Below, piece after piece: positions 18,963-30,121 of a stretch of DNA of 64,000 nucleotides; the first letter of the stretch is position 1; each line of letters begins with the position of its first letter. This DNA is from Actinomycetota bacterium (GTDB lineage: Bacteria; Actinomycetota; Acidimicrobiia; IMCC26256; PALSA-555). The translations under genes were made by a program, and so were the position numbers. The notes beneath the pieces are model-generated. The model searched no databases. It was given only the letters and a program-made list of their open reading frames with translations, and was not told the origin of the DNA. The stretch spans positions 151,764 through 215,763 of the forward strand of contig VGBR01000005.1 of assembly GCA_016870355.1 (NCBI GenBank). Reading direction: 5' to 3'.

Positions 18963-18983
18963 GCAGGGTACCTGCGGCGCGTT
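18963..18983. repeat. palindrome CGCAGGGTACCTGCG upstream of ilvD
   Basis: Arms CGCCGCAGG and CCTGCGGCG flank a GTA centre in the gap between the divergent ilvD gene and the propeller gene. The core CGCAGGGTACCTGCG recurs at about 25566-25586. Confidence 0.65.
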
Positions 18984-19012
18984 CACTCGCCTTCGATCGT
19001 ACCGGCCGGCGT

Positions 19013-19018
19013 TACCCT
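19013..19018 (+). promoter_or_regulatory. -10-like element, propeller gene
   Basis: TACCCT lies 6 nt before ATG 19025 and there is no ribosome site. It is the same hexamer as before the amidase gene at 69, and it supports the internal ATG as the true start. Confidence 0.5.
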
Positions 19019-19024
19019 GACCGC

Positions 19025-19930
19025 ATGGCCTTCGCGCTCGTCGGCACGTCCAACGGCATCACTGCGCTCGATGCGGACGGCCACGCGCACTTCGAGCTCG
19101 ACAGTGGCGACGTGTCTCGGCTCGCGCGCAGCACCCGTGGATGTTGGGCCATCGTCGGTGGCGGGCGCTTGCTGCGCCGGGGTGACGACGAGGTCTGGCA
19201 CGAAGTTGCAGAGGTCGACGGCGAGCTCACCGCGGTGCTGCCGTTCGCCGACGGTGCGCTCGCGGGTGTCCGCGATGGCCAACTTCTGCGGATCTCGACG
19301 GACGCTGCCGAAGCGGTATCTGGGTTCGATGAAGTCCAGGGCCGCGAGAACTGGCACGCCGTCCCGAGCGGAGACCCGTACGTTCGGTCGCTGGCGGCCA
19401 CGGCCGACGCAGGTGCGGTGCTCGCCAACGTCCACGTCGGTGGGATCCCGCGCTCGACCGATGGCGGTGCGACGTGGTTGCCGACGATCGACCCCGAAGT
19501 CGATGTGCACGAGGTGCGCGGCCATCCCTCCGACGAGGCGCTCGTCGTCGCGGCCGCGGGCGCCGGCTTCTTCTGGAGCACCGACGGCGGCGTCACGTGG
19601 ACCGAGCACAACGACGGCCTTCACACGACCTACGCACGCGCGGTGGCATTCACGAGCGAGGGTGTGCTCGTGAGCGTGTCGGACGGACCGTTCGCTCGCG
19701 AAGGCGCGGTGTATCGGTGGGTGCTCGGGACCGACGAACCCCTGGAGCGCTGTGTTGACGGCCTCCCCGACGAGCTCGCAGGCAACATCGACACCGGCGC
19801 GCTCGACGCGTCCGGCGAAGACGCGGTGCTCGTCGATCAAGGCGGCGCGGTCTACGTCAGCGGCAACACCGGCCTCTCCTGGTCACACCTCGCCGACGTA
19901 GAGGACGCACACACCGTCGTCCTCGCCTAA
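19025..19930 (+). CDS. BNR/Asp-box beta-propeller protein
   Basis: The 301-residue product contains Asp-box (BNR) turns: RSTDGGATW, WSTDGGVTW and the weaker VSGNTGLSW, spaced as in sialidase/VPS10-type or YCF48-type propellers. No signal peptide or membrane segment is present, so it is probably cytoplasmic, and no catalytic residues of sialidases can be assigned. The start at 19025 is chosen over a longer open frame because of the -10-like hexamer and the poor composition of the upstream frame. It converges on gatB across a long palindrome. The function is unknown; such proteins are often annotated as glycosyl hydrolase-like or exo-alpha-sialidase on fold alone. Confidence 0.8.
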   Translation: MAFALVGTSNGITALDADGHAHFELDSGDVSRLARSTRGCWAIVGGGRLLRRGDDEVWHEVAEVDGELTAVLPFADGALAGVRDGQLLRISTDAAEAVSGFDEVQGRENWHAVPSGDPYVRSLAATADAGAVLANVHVGGIPRSTDGGATWLPTIDPEVDVHEVRGHPSDEALVVAAAGAGFFWSTDGGVTWTEHNDGLHTTYARAVAFTSEGVLVSVSDGPFAREGAVYRWVLGTDEPLERCVDGLPDELAGNIDTGALDASGEDAVLVDQGGAVYVSGNTGLSWSHLADVEDAHTVVLA

Positions 19931-19935
19931 CCCTG

Positions 19936-19995
19936 TCTGCACTCTGGGGACGTTGAAGGTCGCAAGAGCGACCAAATCCGTCCCCAAAGTGCAGA
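19936..19995. terminator. long nested palindrome between convergent genes (H1)
   Basis: Arms of 17 nt, TCTGCACTCTGGGGACG (19936-19952) and CGTCCCCAAAGTGCAGA (19979-19995), pair with a single mismatch. A second stem, GGTCGC/GCGACC, lies inside the loop. It sits between the stop of the propeller gene and the stop of gatB. There is no U-tract, so a bidirectional terminator or a dispersed repeat are both possible. Confidence 0.7.
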
Positions 19996-20005
19996 GGGGC
20001 GGCGG

Positions 20006-21445
20006 CTACCCGAGGCGGTCGTCGAGGAGCTTCTTGAGGAGCTGGCCGTTGGCTTTGCCGCCGGTTGCCTTCATTGCCTGTCCGATGAAGAAGCCTTGGA
20101 GCTTGCCCCGCGCCTTGTCGTCACCCGCGCGGTACGCGTCTGACTCCTTCGGGTTCGCCGTGATGATGTCGTCGATCACCTTCGCGAGCTCACCCTCGTC
20201 GCTCACCTGCGCGAGACCCTGATCCTTCACGACTTCACGAGGGACCTTCGAAGTTCCCCACACCTGGTCGAACACTTCCTTGGCTTGTGCACGGGAGATC
20301 GTTCCTTCCGCCACGAGATCGACCAGCTCTCCGAGTCGCGCGGCGGGGAGCTTCTCCTCGGGATCGGCATCCTCGGCGTTCACGCGTGCCAGCACTTCGC
20401 CCTGGACCCAGTTCGCAACGTCCGCGGTTGTAGCGGTCGACACCGTCGCGCTGGTTGTGTACGTCGTCAGCTCGGCCTCCACGATCGTGCGGGCGGCTGC
20501 CTCGGGAACACCAAGAGCGACCAACCGGGACCGTTGCTGTGCGGGGAGCTCCGGCAACGCACCTCGCACTGCCGCGCGCTGCTCATCCGTCGGCGCGACC
20601 GGGGTGAGGTCAGGTTCCGGGAAGTAGCGGTAGTCGCTCGACCCTTCCTTCGTGCGCATGCCGTGCGTCGTGCCGTCATCCTCGTTCCAGTGACGGGTCT
20701 CCTGGATGATGCGCTCGCCCGCGTCGAGCATCGCCGACTGCCGTTCGATCTCGTGCTCGATGGCGCGGCCAAGGGAGCGCAGCGAGTTCATGTTCTTGAT
20801 CTCGACTTTGGTCCCGAACTCGGCCGCTCCGGCCTCCCGCACCGACACGTTGGCGTCGACCCGCATCGAGCCCTCTTCCATCTTCACGTCGGAGAGCCCG
20901 ATCGCCTTGAGCACACCGCGCAGCTCGGTGACGTAAGCGCGGGCCTGCTCGGCAGATCGGATGTCGGGCCGACTCACGATCTCCATGAGCGGCACGCCGG
21001 CGCGGTTGTAGTCCACGAGCGAGTGCTCAGCATCGTGGATGCGACCGCCGCCGCCCATGTGCACGGTCTTCCCGGTGTCTTCCTCGAGGTGCGCACGCTC
21101 GATGCCAACGGTCGCGCCATCAACTTCCAGGCGACCGTCGGACAGGATCGGCGACTCGTACTGACTGATCTGAAAGTCCTTGGGCATGTCGGGGTAGAAG
21201 TAGTTCTTCCTCGCGAAGATCGAACGGTCCGGCACGTCGAAGTCGAGCGCTTCCGCGAGCCGCAACGCGAGTTCGACGGCGCGTGCGTTGAGCACCGGCA
21301 GCGACCCCGGCAAGCCGAGACACACCGGGCACACGTTCGTGTTGGGCTCGGCCCCGAACTCATTCGGGCACGAGCAGAAGAGCTTCGTGGCCGTCGCGAG
21401 CTCCACGTGTAACTCGAGACCGATCACCGCTTCGTAGACGCTCAC
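20006..21445 (-). CDS. gatB: Asp/Glu-tRNA(Asn/Gln) amidotransferase subunit B
   Basis: GatB is the kinase/tRNA-binding subunit that activates mischarged Glu-tRNA(Gln) or Asp-tRNA(Asn). The 479-residue protein begins YEAVIGLELHVELATATKLFCSCPNEFG. It contains the family block FYPDMPKDFQISQYESPI, the MEEGSMRVDANVS motif and a C-terminal YqeY-like tail (IITANPKESDAYRAGDDKARGKLQGFFIGQAMKATGGKA). The start is GTG 21445, which overlaps the TGA of the small upstream ORF by 4 nt. The cluster order is gatC-gatA-small ORF-gatB. Confidence 0.97.
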   Translation of the reverse strand: MSVYEAVIGLELHVELATATKLFCSCPNEFGAEPNTNVCPVCLGLPGSLPVLNARAVELALRLAEALDFDVPDRSIFARKNYFYPDMPKDFQISQYESPILSDGRLEVDGATVGIERAHLEEDTGKTVHMGGGGRIHDAEHSLVDYNRAGVPLMEIVSRPDIRSAEQARAYVTELRGVLKAIGLSDVKMEEGSMRVDANVSVREAGAAEFGTKVEIKNMNSLRSLGRAIEHEIERQSAMLDAGERIIQETRHWNEDDGTTHGMRTKEGSSDYRYFPEPDLTPVAPTDEQRAAVRGALPELPAQQRSRLVALGVPEAAARTIVEAELTTYTTSATVSTATTADVANWVQGEVLARVNAEDADPEEKLPAARLGELVDLVAEGTISRAQAKEVFDQVWGTSKVPREVVKDQGLAQVSDEGELAKVIDDIITANPKESDAYRAGDDKARGKLQGFFIGQAMKATGGKANGQLLKKLLDDRLG

Positions 21446-21627
21446 GATCTGCTCCCCTGTGCGGCCAGCAGGTCACCGCACACCCAGCGCAATGAAGTGT
21501 TGAGCACGTCGGCCGCTTCCCATTGCACGAAGTGACCGCAGCGTTGCAGCACGAACGGCCCGATGATGTTCAAGAACGCGACGCGGCACCGGTCGGGAAA
21601 CGTGGGCGCGAGATCGGGCGCTCTCAT
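21442..21627 (-). CDS. 61-residue ORF between gatA and gatB, alpha/beta-hydrolase tail-like
   Basis: This ORF starts with ATG 21627 inside the gatA stop (ATGA overlap) and ends with a TGA that overlaps the gatB GTG start (GTGA overlap). It therefore keeps a coupled reading chain gatA - ORF - gatB. The peptide contains [14 protein letters not shown], the pattern that carries the catalytic histidine at the C-terminus of alpha/beta hydrolases, followed by a short helix ([14 protein letters not shown]). Upstream catalytic parts are absent. It could be the tail of a hydrolase left by a deletion and kept for translation coupling, or a real small protein. It is not a standard member of gatCAB. Confidence 0.65.
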   Translation of the reverse strand: MRAPDLAPTFPDRCRVAFLNIIGPFVLQRCGHFVQWEAADVLNTSLRWVCGDLLAAQGSRS

Positions 21628-23051
21628 CGCACCGACTCCTCGAGCGCCTGTGCGGTGCGCAGCATGATCACTTCGGCGAGCGGCGGTGCGAGCACCTGCA
21701 CGCCGACCGGGAGGTTGTCGGCGCCCGTACCGAACGGCACGCTCATCGCCGGGTGACCGGCGAGGCTGCTCGGCACCGTGCATACGTCGGACAGGTACAT
21801 CGCCAGCGGATCAGAGGTCTTCTCGCCGAGCTTGAACGCCACCGTTGGAGTAGTGGGCGCGAGCAGCACGTTGTGCGTCTCGTACGCGCGTGCGAAGTCA
21901 CGGATGATCAGCGTGCGGACCTTCTGCGCCTTGCCGTAGTAGGCGTCGAAGTACCCGGCGGAGAGCGCGTACGTGCCCAGCATGATGCGACGCTTCACCT
22001 CGTCGCCGAAGCCCGCCGCGCGTGTGCGTGCGTTCATCGTGCCGACGTCCTCACCCTCGACCCGGAGGCCGTAACGCACACCGTCGTAGCGCGCGAGGTT
22101 CGACGACGCCTCCGCCGGTGCGATGAGGTAGTACGCCGAGATCCCGTAGACCGCGCTCGGCACCGATACCCGATCGACGTGTGCGCCGCCGGCTTCGAGC
22201 ACCGACGCGGCGCGCTCGACCGCGTTGCGAACCTCAGGCTCTACCCCGTCAGCCTCCGTGAGCTCCTCGACGATTCCCACTCGAAGTCCGTCCGCCCCCG
22301 TTTGGAGCGCCTCCACGTATGCGGGCCGCGCGTCGGGGATGCAGGTGGAATCGCGCGGGTCGGGCACGGCGATGGCATCAAGTGCGGCGGCCGCGTCGGC
22401 GACCGTGCTCGCGAACGGGCCGATCTGGTCGAGGCTGCTTGCGAACGCCACCAAGCCGTACCGCGACACGAGCCCGTAGGTCGGCTTCACGCCGACGACG
22501 CCGCACAGCGCTGCCGGCTGACGGATCGATCCCCCCGTGTCCGACCCGAGCGCGAGCGGTGCAAACCCGGCCGCGACTGCGGCGGCGGAGCCCCCACTCG
22601 ATCCGCCCGGCACACGCGCAAGGTCGTGCGGGTTGCCCGTGGGACCGAACGCCGAGTTCTCGGTGGACGAGCCCATCGCGAACTCGTCGAGGTTCGTCTT
22701 GCCAACGAGCACCGCGCCGGCTTCGCGCAGGCGCTCGACGACCGTGGCGTCGTAGGGTGGGCGCCAACCTTCGAGGATCCGCGACCCGCACGTGGTCGGG
22801 ATCCCGCGAGTGCACATGTTGTCCTTGACCACCACCGGGACTCCGGCCAGCGGCCCCGGATCGTCGCCCGCCGCGATCGAACCGTCGACCGCGTCTGCGG
22901 TGCGGCGGGCTTCCTCGGCGAGTACGGCGTTGAACGCGTGGACCTCACCCTCGCGTGCCTCGATGGTGGCGAGGTGCTCGTCGACGACTTCCCGCGCCGA
23001 CCGTCGGCGGGCGCGCACATCGGCAGCGATGTCGAGCGCGGTCTGGGTCAC
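21624..23051 (-). CDS. gatA: Asp/Glu-tRNA(Asn/Gln) amidotransferase subunit A
   Basis: GatA is the glutaminase subunit of the tRNA amidotransferase and belongs to the amidase signature family. K77 or thereabouts (VPVVVKDNM), the [15 protein letters not shown] run and [15 protein letters not shown] supply the Lys-cisSer-Ser triad. The motif [22 protein letters not shown] is typical of GatA and separates it from the amidase at 69. The 475-residue chain is full length. The start is GTG 23051, which overlaps the gatC stop (GTGA). Confidence 0.97.
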   Translation of the reverse strand: MTQTALDIAADVRARRRSAREVVDEHLATIEAREGEVHAFNAVLAEEARRTADAVDGSIAAGDDPGPLAGVPVVVKDNMCTRGIPTTCGSRILEGWRPPYDATVVERLREAGAVLVGKTNLDEFAMGSSTENSAFGPTGNPHDLARVPGGSSGGSAAAVAAGFAPLALGSDTGGSIRQPAALCGVVGVKPTYGLVSRYGLVAFASSLDQIGPFASTVADAAAALDAIAVPDPRDSTCIPDARPAYVEALQTGADGLRVGIVEELTEADGVEPEVRNAVERAASVLEAGGAHVDRVSVPSAVYGISAYYLIAPAEASSNLARYDGVRYGLRVEGEDVGTMNARTRAAGFGDEVKRRIMLGTYALSAGYFDAYYGKAQKVRTLIIRDFARAYETHNVLLAPTTPTVAFKLGEKTSDPLAMYLSDVCTVPSSLAGHPAMSVPFGTGADNLPVGVQVLAPPLAEVIMLRTAQALEESVR

Positions 23052-23347
23052 GGTGCGTCGAGGATGCGCGGCACCCGGAAGCGTCCATCTGCCGCGTCGG
23101 GCGCCGCGGCAAGGACTTCCTCGCGGTCCAGCGTCGGGCCGACCTCATCAGCGCGGAGCACGTTCACCAGCGGAAGCGGGTGCGCGGTCGGCGGAACGCC
23201 GTCGAGATCGATCGCAGCCAAGTCTTCGACGTGTTCGAGGATCCCCGAGAGCTCACCCACCATCCGCTCGGCCTCGTCGTCGGTGAGCGACAGTCGCGCC
23301 AGCCGCGCGACGTGCTCCACGTCGTCTCGCGTGATTCGGGGCGTCAC
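23048..23347 (-). CDS. gatC: Asp/Glu-tRNA(Asn/Gln) amidotransferase subunit C
   Basis: The 99-residue chaperone-like subunit wraps GatA and GatB. The family signature [21 protein letters not shown] is near the N-terminus and the conserved LR.DEV and F.VP.IL segments follow. The start GTG 23347 has the hexamer TAGACT 7 nt upstream and no ribosome site, which suggests a leaderless gatCAB message. It diverges from the SCP2 gene. Confidence 0.95.
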   Translation of the reverse strand: MTPRITRDDVEHVARLARLSLTDDEAERMVGELSGILEHVEDLAAIDLDGVPPTAHPLPLVNVLRADEVGPTLDREEVLAAAPDAADGRFRVPRILDAP

Positions 23348-23354
23348 GGCGCCG

Positions 23355-23360
23355 AGTCTA
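23355..23360 (-). promoter_or_regulatory. -10-like element, gatCAB
   Basis: TAGACT on the minus strand ends 7 nt before GTG 23347. On the plus strand an overlapping TACGAT (23359-23364) could serve the divergent SCP2 gene, so the two promoters may share the same few bases. Confidence 0.5.
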
Positions 23361-23389
23361 CGATCCGATCCCGAACGGAGGACCTTCCT

Positions 23390-23794
23390 TTGGCCAAGCA
23401 CGCCTTCTTGTCTGACGAGTGGTTCGCGATCGTGGAGAAGCTCGTCGAAGAGCACAGTCCGGAGGCGCCCCCGGGCGTCGACATGGTCACGAACATCGTC
23501 GTGACTGATTCACCGTTCGGCGCCGAGCGTCACCTGCACATGTCGTCACGCGGCGGGCGCGGGCACGTCGGCATCGGGCACGCGTCCGACGCCGACGCAA
23601 CAGTGACCACCGATTACGAGACGGCGAAGGAGATGTTCACCTCCGGTGACCCCAACGCCGCGATGCAGGCGTTCCTCGCCGGAAAGCTCCGCATCCAGGG
23701 CGACCTCGCCAAGATGATGGCGGCGCAGGCCGCGGCGAACCCCGCGACAGCCAACGAGGCCCTCCTCGAGGCCATCCAAGGCGTCACTGAATAG
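23390..23794 (+). CDS. SCP2 sterol-transfer-family protein
   Basis: The 134-residue product, starting with TTG 23390 after the ribosome site GGAGGA (23377-23382), has the SCP2 fold signature. The terminal helix segment is typical: DYETAKEMFTSGDPNAAMQAF, then LAGKLRIQGDLAKMM. SCP2-like proteins bind lipids or acyl-CoA. Actinobacteria carry many stand-alone copies, often near fatty acid or steroid genes. Here it diverges from gatC and no dedicated pathway gene is adjacent apart from the SDR at 24538. Confidence 0.88.
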   Translation: MAKHAFLSDEWFAIVEKLVEEHSPEAPPGVDMVTNIVVTDSPFGAERHLHMSSRGGRGHVGIGHASDADATVTTDYETAKEMFTSGDPNAAMQAFLAGKLRIQGDLAKMMAAQAAANPATANEALLEAIQGVTE

Positions 23795-23808
23795 GGAGCC
23801 TCGCTCCC
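23794..23808. terminator. short hairpin after SCP2 gene
   Basis: GGGAGC-ctc-GCTCCC forms a 6-bp stem that begins in the stop codon of the SCP2 gene and lies just before the stop of the convergent membrane protein gene. There is no U-tract. Confidence 0.45.
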
Positions 23809-23812
23809 CGCG

Positions 23813-24499
23813 CTACCGGTTCTCGGGGACGGCGTTCCAGGACCGCAGGAAGATCACAACGGACGCCAAGGCGAGCGAGCCGTACGACAACAGGTCGGCG
23901 ATGCCTTGCTGGCGCGCCACGTCGCCGTCGACGCCACCGACCTCGAAGCCTGACTCTCCAACGATCGCTTCGAGTGCCGGCGGCACGTCGAATCCGCCAG
24001 GCAGCGCCGAGCCGCTGCCGCCGAACACGCCGGGGGCGATGATCTGGAAGATGCCGTAGACGGCCTTCGCCGCCGCGGTGAGCGCGAGCACTGCGGCTAC
24101 AAAGCAGATGCCGTAGTGCGCGGCGCGCGCAACAGCACCGGTCGCGCCGCAGGCGAGCTTTCCGGCCGGTGCGAGCGCTTCGGACCGTCGGTAGTGGAAC
24201 ACGAACACGATGCCAGCCGCGATCATCAGCAACCCGTTGTCGAGCGCGTCGCGGTAGAGCGAGTTGTCGTCGTGGCCGTCGACGATGAACTGCGTCAACG
24301 CCCGCACGACGCTGTAGAAGGCGAGCAACGTGACGAACAACGTGAGGATCGTGATGGTCCCGACGTAGCGCGTCTGCGTGCGGGTTCCGCCGACATCGTC
24401 GTCGCGGCGACCCGCGACGAGGATCAGGATCGCCGCAATGATCACCAGGATCCCGACCACGATCAGCAGGAAGTCCGGCGTGTTCCCGAAGATGCTCAT
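23813..24499 (-). CDS. multi-pass membrane protein, unknown function
   Basis: This protein of 228 residues has hydrophobic segments near 8-29, 46-68, 89-103, 127-150 and 204-222, so four or five membrane spans. A glycine-rich extracytoplasmic loop (about 155-200) carries GVFGGSGSALPGG. The N-terminus is short and uncleaved. I do not recognise a family. It lies between the SCP2 gene (convergent) and the SDR gene (same strand, 38 nt upstream) and could be cotranscribed with the SDR. Confidence 0.7.
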   Translation of the reverse strand: MSIFGNTPDFLLIVVGILVIIAAILILVAGRRDDDVGGTRTQTRYVGTITILTLFVTLLAFYSVVRALTQFIVDGHDDNSLYRDALDNGLLMIAAGIVFVFHYRRSEALAPAGKLACGATGAVARAAHYGICFVAAVLALTAAAKAVYGIFQIIAPGVFGGSGSALPGGFDVPPALEAIVGESGFEVGGVDGDVARQQGIADLLSYGSLALASVVIFLRSWNAVPENR

Positions 24500-24537
24500 G
24501 TCGCCCCCAATAGTGGTCGCGATCAGTCTTTCAGGGC

Positions 24538-25467
24538 TCAGTCCTTCAAAGCGATGGCGATCTCGTCGGGACCTCCGCGTCGCGTCTTGGGCTGCAGGCC
24601 CGACGCGGCCTTCGCGAGCTGCTCGACCGACCAGCGCTCGCCCTTGTTCACGATCCTCTCCGCCATCGAGTACGGCTGATAGCGGACCACGCGGTCACCT
24701 TCGACGAAGAAAGTGTCGCCGGTGAACGGGCAGTCGGCGGTCGAGAGGTAGGCGACCATCGGCGAGACGTTCGCCGGGTCCCACATGTCGAACTTCGACG
24801 CGTCCTCGGGCGCCTTGACCATGTCTTCCATGCCCGGCGTCTGCTCAGTCAGGCGCGTGCGCGCCATCGGCGTGATCGCGTTGGACCGCACGCCGTAGCG
24901 CCCGAGCTCCATCGCGCAGATCGCCGAGAACGTGGCGATGCCGGCCTTGGCTGCGCCGTAGTTCGTCTGTCCCGCGTTGCCGAGCACACCCGACGTGGAT
25001 GATGTGTGAACGAGCGCCGCGTTGACCGTCTTCTCGGCCTTCACCTGTCCGCGCCAGTACTCGGCTGCGTGGCGCGTCGGGCAGAAGTGGCCGCGCAGGT
25101 GCACCTCGATGACCGAGTCCCAGTCCTCTTCACTCATGTTCACGAGCATGCGGTCGCGCAGGATGCCGGCGTTGTTCACCAGCACGTGGAGGTCCCCGAA
25201 CGTCTCGATCGCGAGATCGATGAGTGCCTTGGAGCCGTCCCAGTCAGTGACGCTGTCGGTGTTCGCAACCGCTTCACCGCCCATGGCCTTGATCTCGTCA
25301 ACGACCTGCTGTGCCGGGGCGCGGTCTTCTCCCTCACCGTGGATGTCACCACCGAGGTCGTTCACGACGACCTTGGCGCCTTCGGCGGCGAACAGCAGCG
25401 CGTGCTCGCGCCCGAGCCCACGCCCCGCACCCGTGATGATGGCAACTCGCCCGTCCAACGTCCCCAT
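24538..25467 (-). CDS. short-chain dehydrogenase/reductase
   Basis: The 309-residue SDR has the cofactor motif TGAGRGLG (12-19), NNAG (about 97-100), the catalytic Ser (HTSSTSG) and YGAAK. The insert GGDIHGEGEDRAPAQQVVDEI after the second strand is seen in the 3-hydroxyacyl-CoA dehydrogenase part of peroxisomal multifunctional enzyme type 2 and its bacterial homologues. That points to beta-oxidation-type or steroid substrates, though the substrate cannot be proven from sequence. The start ATG 25467 follows AAGGAG by 7 nt. Confidence 0.88.
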   Translation of the reverse strand: MGTLDGRVAIITGAGRGLGREHALLFAAEGAKVVVNDLGGDIHGEGEDRAPAQQVVDEIKAMGGEAVANTDSVTDWDGSKALIDLAIETFGDLHVLVNNAGILRDRMLVNMSEEDWDSVIEVHLRGHFCPTRHAAEYWRGQVKAEKTVNAALVHTSSTSGVLGNAGQTNYGAAKAGIATFSAICAMELGRYGVRSNAITPMARTRLTEQTPGMEDMVKAPEDASKFDMWDPANVSPMVAYLSTADCPFTGDTFFVEGDRVVRYQPYSMAERIVNKGERWSVEQLAKAASGLQPKTRRGGPDEIAIALKD

Positions 25468-25565
25468 TCATGCGCTCCTTCGCTGCGGCGCAGCGATCGT
25501 AGGCAGTCCATCGCGCGCGGTGCCGAAGCGGAGCGGAGGCACTCGCCAGGGAGCGACCGTCCGCG

Positions 25566-25586
25566 GCGCAGGTACCCTGCGTCGCA
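25566..25586. repeat. palindrome CGCAGGGTACCTGCG near the kinase 3' end
   Basis: On the minus strand this reads GCGACGCAGGGTACCTGCGCC and shares its 15-bp core with the palindrome upstream of ilvD (18963-18983). It lies in the 128-nt gap between the kinase stop and the SDR start, which also holds other short GC-rich inverted repeats. Confidence 0.6.
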
Positions 25587-25595
25587 GGGAGCGAG

Positions 25596-27479
25596 CTAAA
25601 GGTAGAGGGTGACTTTGGAGCCCTTGGGGACGACGTTGCCGCCAGTAGGTGCCTGCGCCCGAACCGGGGCACCGGGCGCGTAGTTCTCGACGTCGGGCAC
25701 CAAACCGAGATCGCGCACCACGGCGCTCGCGGCCTCGACCGTCATGCCCACGACGTTCGGAACCGTGATGAGCTCAGGCCCCTTGCTCACGACGACCGTG
25801 ACCTGCGAGTCACGCGGCGCCAGCTCGCCGACCGCCGGCTTCGTCCCGATCACGACGCCCGCGGGCACGGAGTCGCTGAAGGCGTCTTCACGCACCGCGG
25901 TGAATCGCACCGACGCCAGGATCGCAACCGCCTCCTCATAGGTCTTGCCGGCAACGTCGGGAACCGCGACCGGCTTGGGACCATTGCTGACGACGAGCTC
26001 GACCCGCTTGTCGGGACGCCACTTCGTGCCGACGGGCGGGTTCGTGCTGAGCGCGATGTCCTTCGCGATCTCCTCGTGATGCACGGGCGTGACTGCGACG
26101 ACAAAGCCCGACTGCTCGAGCAGCACGGTCGCATCGGCGACGGGCAGGCCTGCAACATCGGGGATCGGGATTGGAGGTGGGCCACGCGACACCACGACCG
26201 TGATCTCGTCGCCTTCGTCCAAGAACGCGCCGGGTCCGGGCTGCTGCTCGATCACCAGGCCGCGCGGGTCGTCCGACGTGCGGCGCTCGACGACCTTCAT
26301 GAGCAAGCCCTTTTCGGTGGCCAATGACGCGGCTTCCTCGCGATCCACTCCAACGAGCGCTGGCGCGTCGACGCTGGCGCCGGCACCGGTAGAGAGGAAC
26401 AACGCCGCGGGCGCGATGAGCATCGCCGCAATCGCGATCCCGACCACGACTGGGATCGCGCTCTTGCGCATGACGACATGGAGTGGCTCGCCACCATGGA
26501 TCTCGAGCGGCGCTTCGGCCTCGTTCACCGTGTCGTCATTCGACGGATCCGACGACGGCTTGCCGGTTCGCATCCGTGCGATGCGCGTCGGATTCATGTC
26601 GTCGAGGTCGCCGCCCAGGCCGGCGATCGGCAGTGCCGCCGGCGTCGGAAGCTGGCGGGCGGCGCGGGCGAGCGCTGTGCCCATGTCGGCCGCATTGGCG
26701 TAGCGCTCGCTCGGGTCGGGGCGGCCAGCGCGCGCGACCACTTGCGCGAGCGGTCCCATCTCGAACGGTGGCTGGATGCCGCGCGACGCTCGGCTCGCGA
26801 TCGTGCCGAACGCGGTGTCGGCCACACCGGGCACGGTGCCCGTGCACGCTTCGACGAGCACCAGGCCGAGCGCGTACAAGTCGGCACGGCCGTCGAGTCG
26901 CCCTTCTTCGGCCTGCTCGGGTGCCGCGTAGCGAGCCGTGCCGAGCACCGTGCCGCTCGGCTCGGTCCACGATGCTTCGGCCAGCGCGCGAGCGAGGCCA
27001 AAGTCGGCGACCCGCACGATCCCGTGCTCGTCGAACAAGAGGTTCGCTGGCTTCACGTCGCGGTGCACCAGACCGCGGGCGTGGGCGTACCGGAGTGCGG
27101 CCGCGACCTGCCGCCCGACATGGGCGGCTTGTTCCGGGGTGAGCCGGGCGCCAGTGTCGAGGAGCCCCCGCAACGAGCCGCCCTTCAGCAGCTCCAGCAC
27201 CATGAAGGGGACGCCGTCGTCCTCGCCCCAGTCGTAGACCGCCATCACGTGGGGGTGATGGAGCGCGGCGGCGATCTGGGCCTCGGCCCGGAACCGGCGC
27301 AGGAAACCGGCGTCGTCCGCGAGCCCGCTGTGCAGGACCTTCACGGCCACCCGCCGCCGCAGGCGGATGTCGTCGGCGACGTAGACGCGACCGCTCCCCC
27401 CGGCGCCGATGGGCGCCAGGAGGCGGTAGCGCCCTGCCAGGACGCGACCAACGAGGTCAACGAGGGCAGTGTTGGCCAT
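25596..27479 (-). CDS. Ser/Thr protein kinase with four PASTA domains
   Basis: This protein of about 627 residues has a cytoplasmic PknB-type kinase domain: glycine loop GAGGSGRVYV, Lys in VAVKVLH, HRDVKPANLL, DFGLARAL and APEQ. A membrane segment (SAIPVVVGIAIAAMLIAPAALFL, around 355) follows, then four extracellular PASTA repeats that bind peptidoglycan fragments. Such kinases control cell-wall growth and division. Unlike the usual PknB it is not next to pbpA/rodA or a PP2C phosphatase. The start ATG 27479 has TAGCCT 10 nt upstream; the open frame extends 9 codons further. Confidence 0.93.
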   Translation of the reverse strand: MANTALVDLVGRVLAGRYRLLAPIGAGGSGRVYVADDIRLRRRVAVKVLHSGLADDAGFLRRFRAEAQIAAALHHPHVMAVYDWGEDDGVPFMVLELLKGGSLRGLLDTGARLTPEQAAHVGRQVAAALRYAHARGLVHRDVKPANLLFDEHGIVRVADFGLARALAEASWTEPSGTVLGTARYAAPEQAEEGRLDGRADLYALGLVLVEACTGTVPGVADTAFGTIASRASRGIQPPFEMGPLAQVVARAGRPDPSERYANAADMGTALARAARQLPTPAALPIAGLGGDLDDMNPTRIARMRTGKPSSDPSNDDTVNEAEAPLEIHGGEPLHVVMRKSAIPVVVGIAIAAMLIAPAALFLSTGAGASVDAPALVGVDREEAASLATEKGLLMKVVERRTSDDPRGLVIEQQPGPGAFLDEGDEITVVVSRGPPPIPIPDVAGLPVADATVLLEQSGFVVAVTPVHHEEIAKDIALSTNPPVGTKWRPDKRVELVVSNGPKPVAVPDVAGKTYEEAVAILASVRFTAVREDAFSDSVPAGVVIGTKPAVGELAPRDSQVTVVVSKGPELITVPNVVGMTVEAASAVVRDLGLVPDVENYAPGAPVRAQAPTGGNVVPKGSKVTLYL

Positions 27480-27489
27480 GTGGCGTACC

Positions 27490-27495
27490 AGGCTA
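27490..27495 (-). promoter_or_regulatory. -10-like element, PASTA kinase gene
   Basis: TAGCCT on the minus strand, 10 nt before ATG 27479, with no ribosome site between. Confidence 0.4.
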
Positions 27496-27553
27496 CGAGG
27501 CACCATCCGCCGCGCCGCGCCACCCCCGTAGAGAGGTTGTGGCAGGCCCTCAC

Positions 27554-27559
27554 TACGCT
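27554..27559 (+). promoter_or_regulatory. -10-like element, gene at 27569
   Basis: TACGCT lies 9 nt before ATG 27569, with no ribosome site between. It is only 60 nt from the divergent kinase -10 element. Confidence 0.4.
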
Positions 27560-27568
27560 CAACGACGC

Positions 27569-30052
<2,484 letters not shown>

Positions 30053-30121
30053 TCACGGGTTCCGTCCGAGCCATGACCCGATCGTCGGATCCTCGGAGCT
30101 CCCCGAGGCCAGACTACGGCG

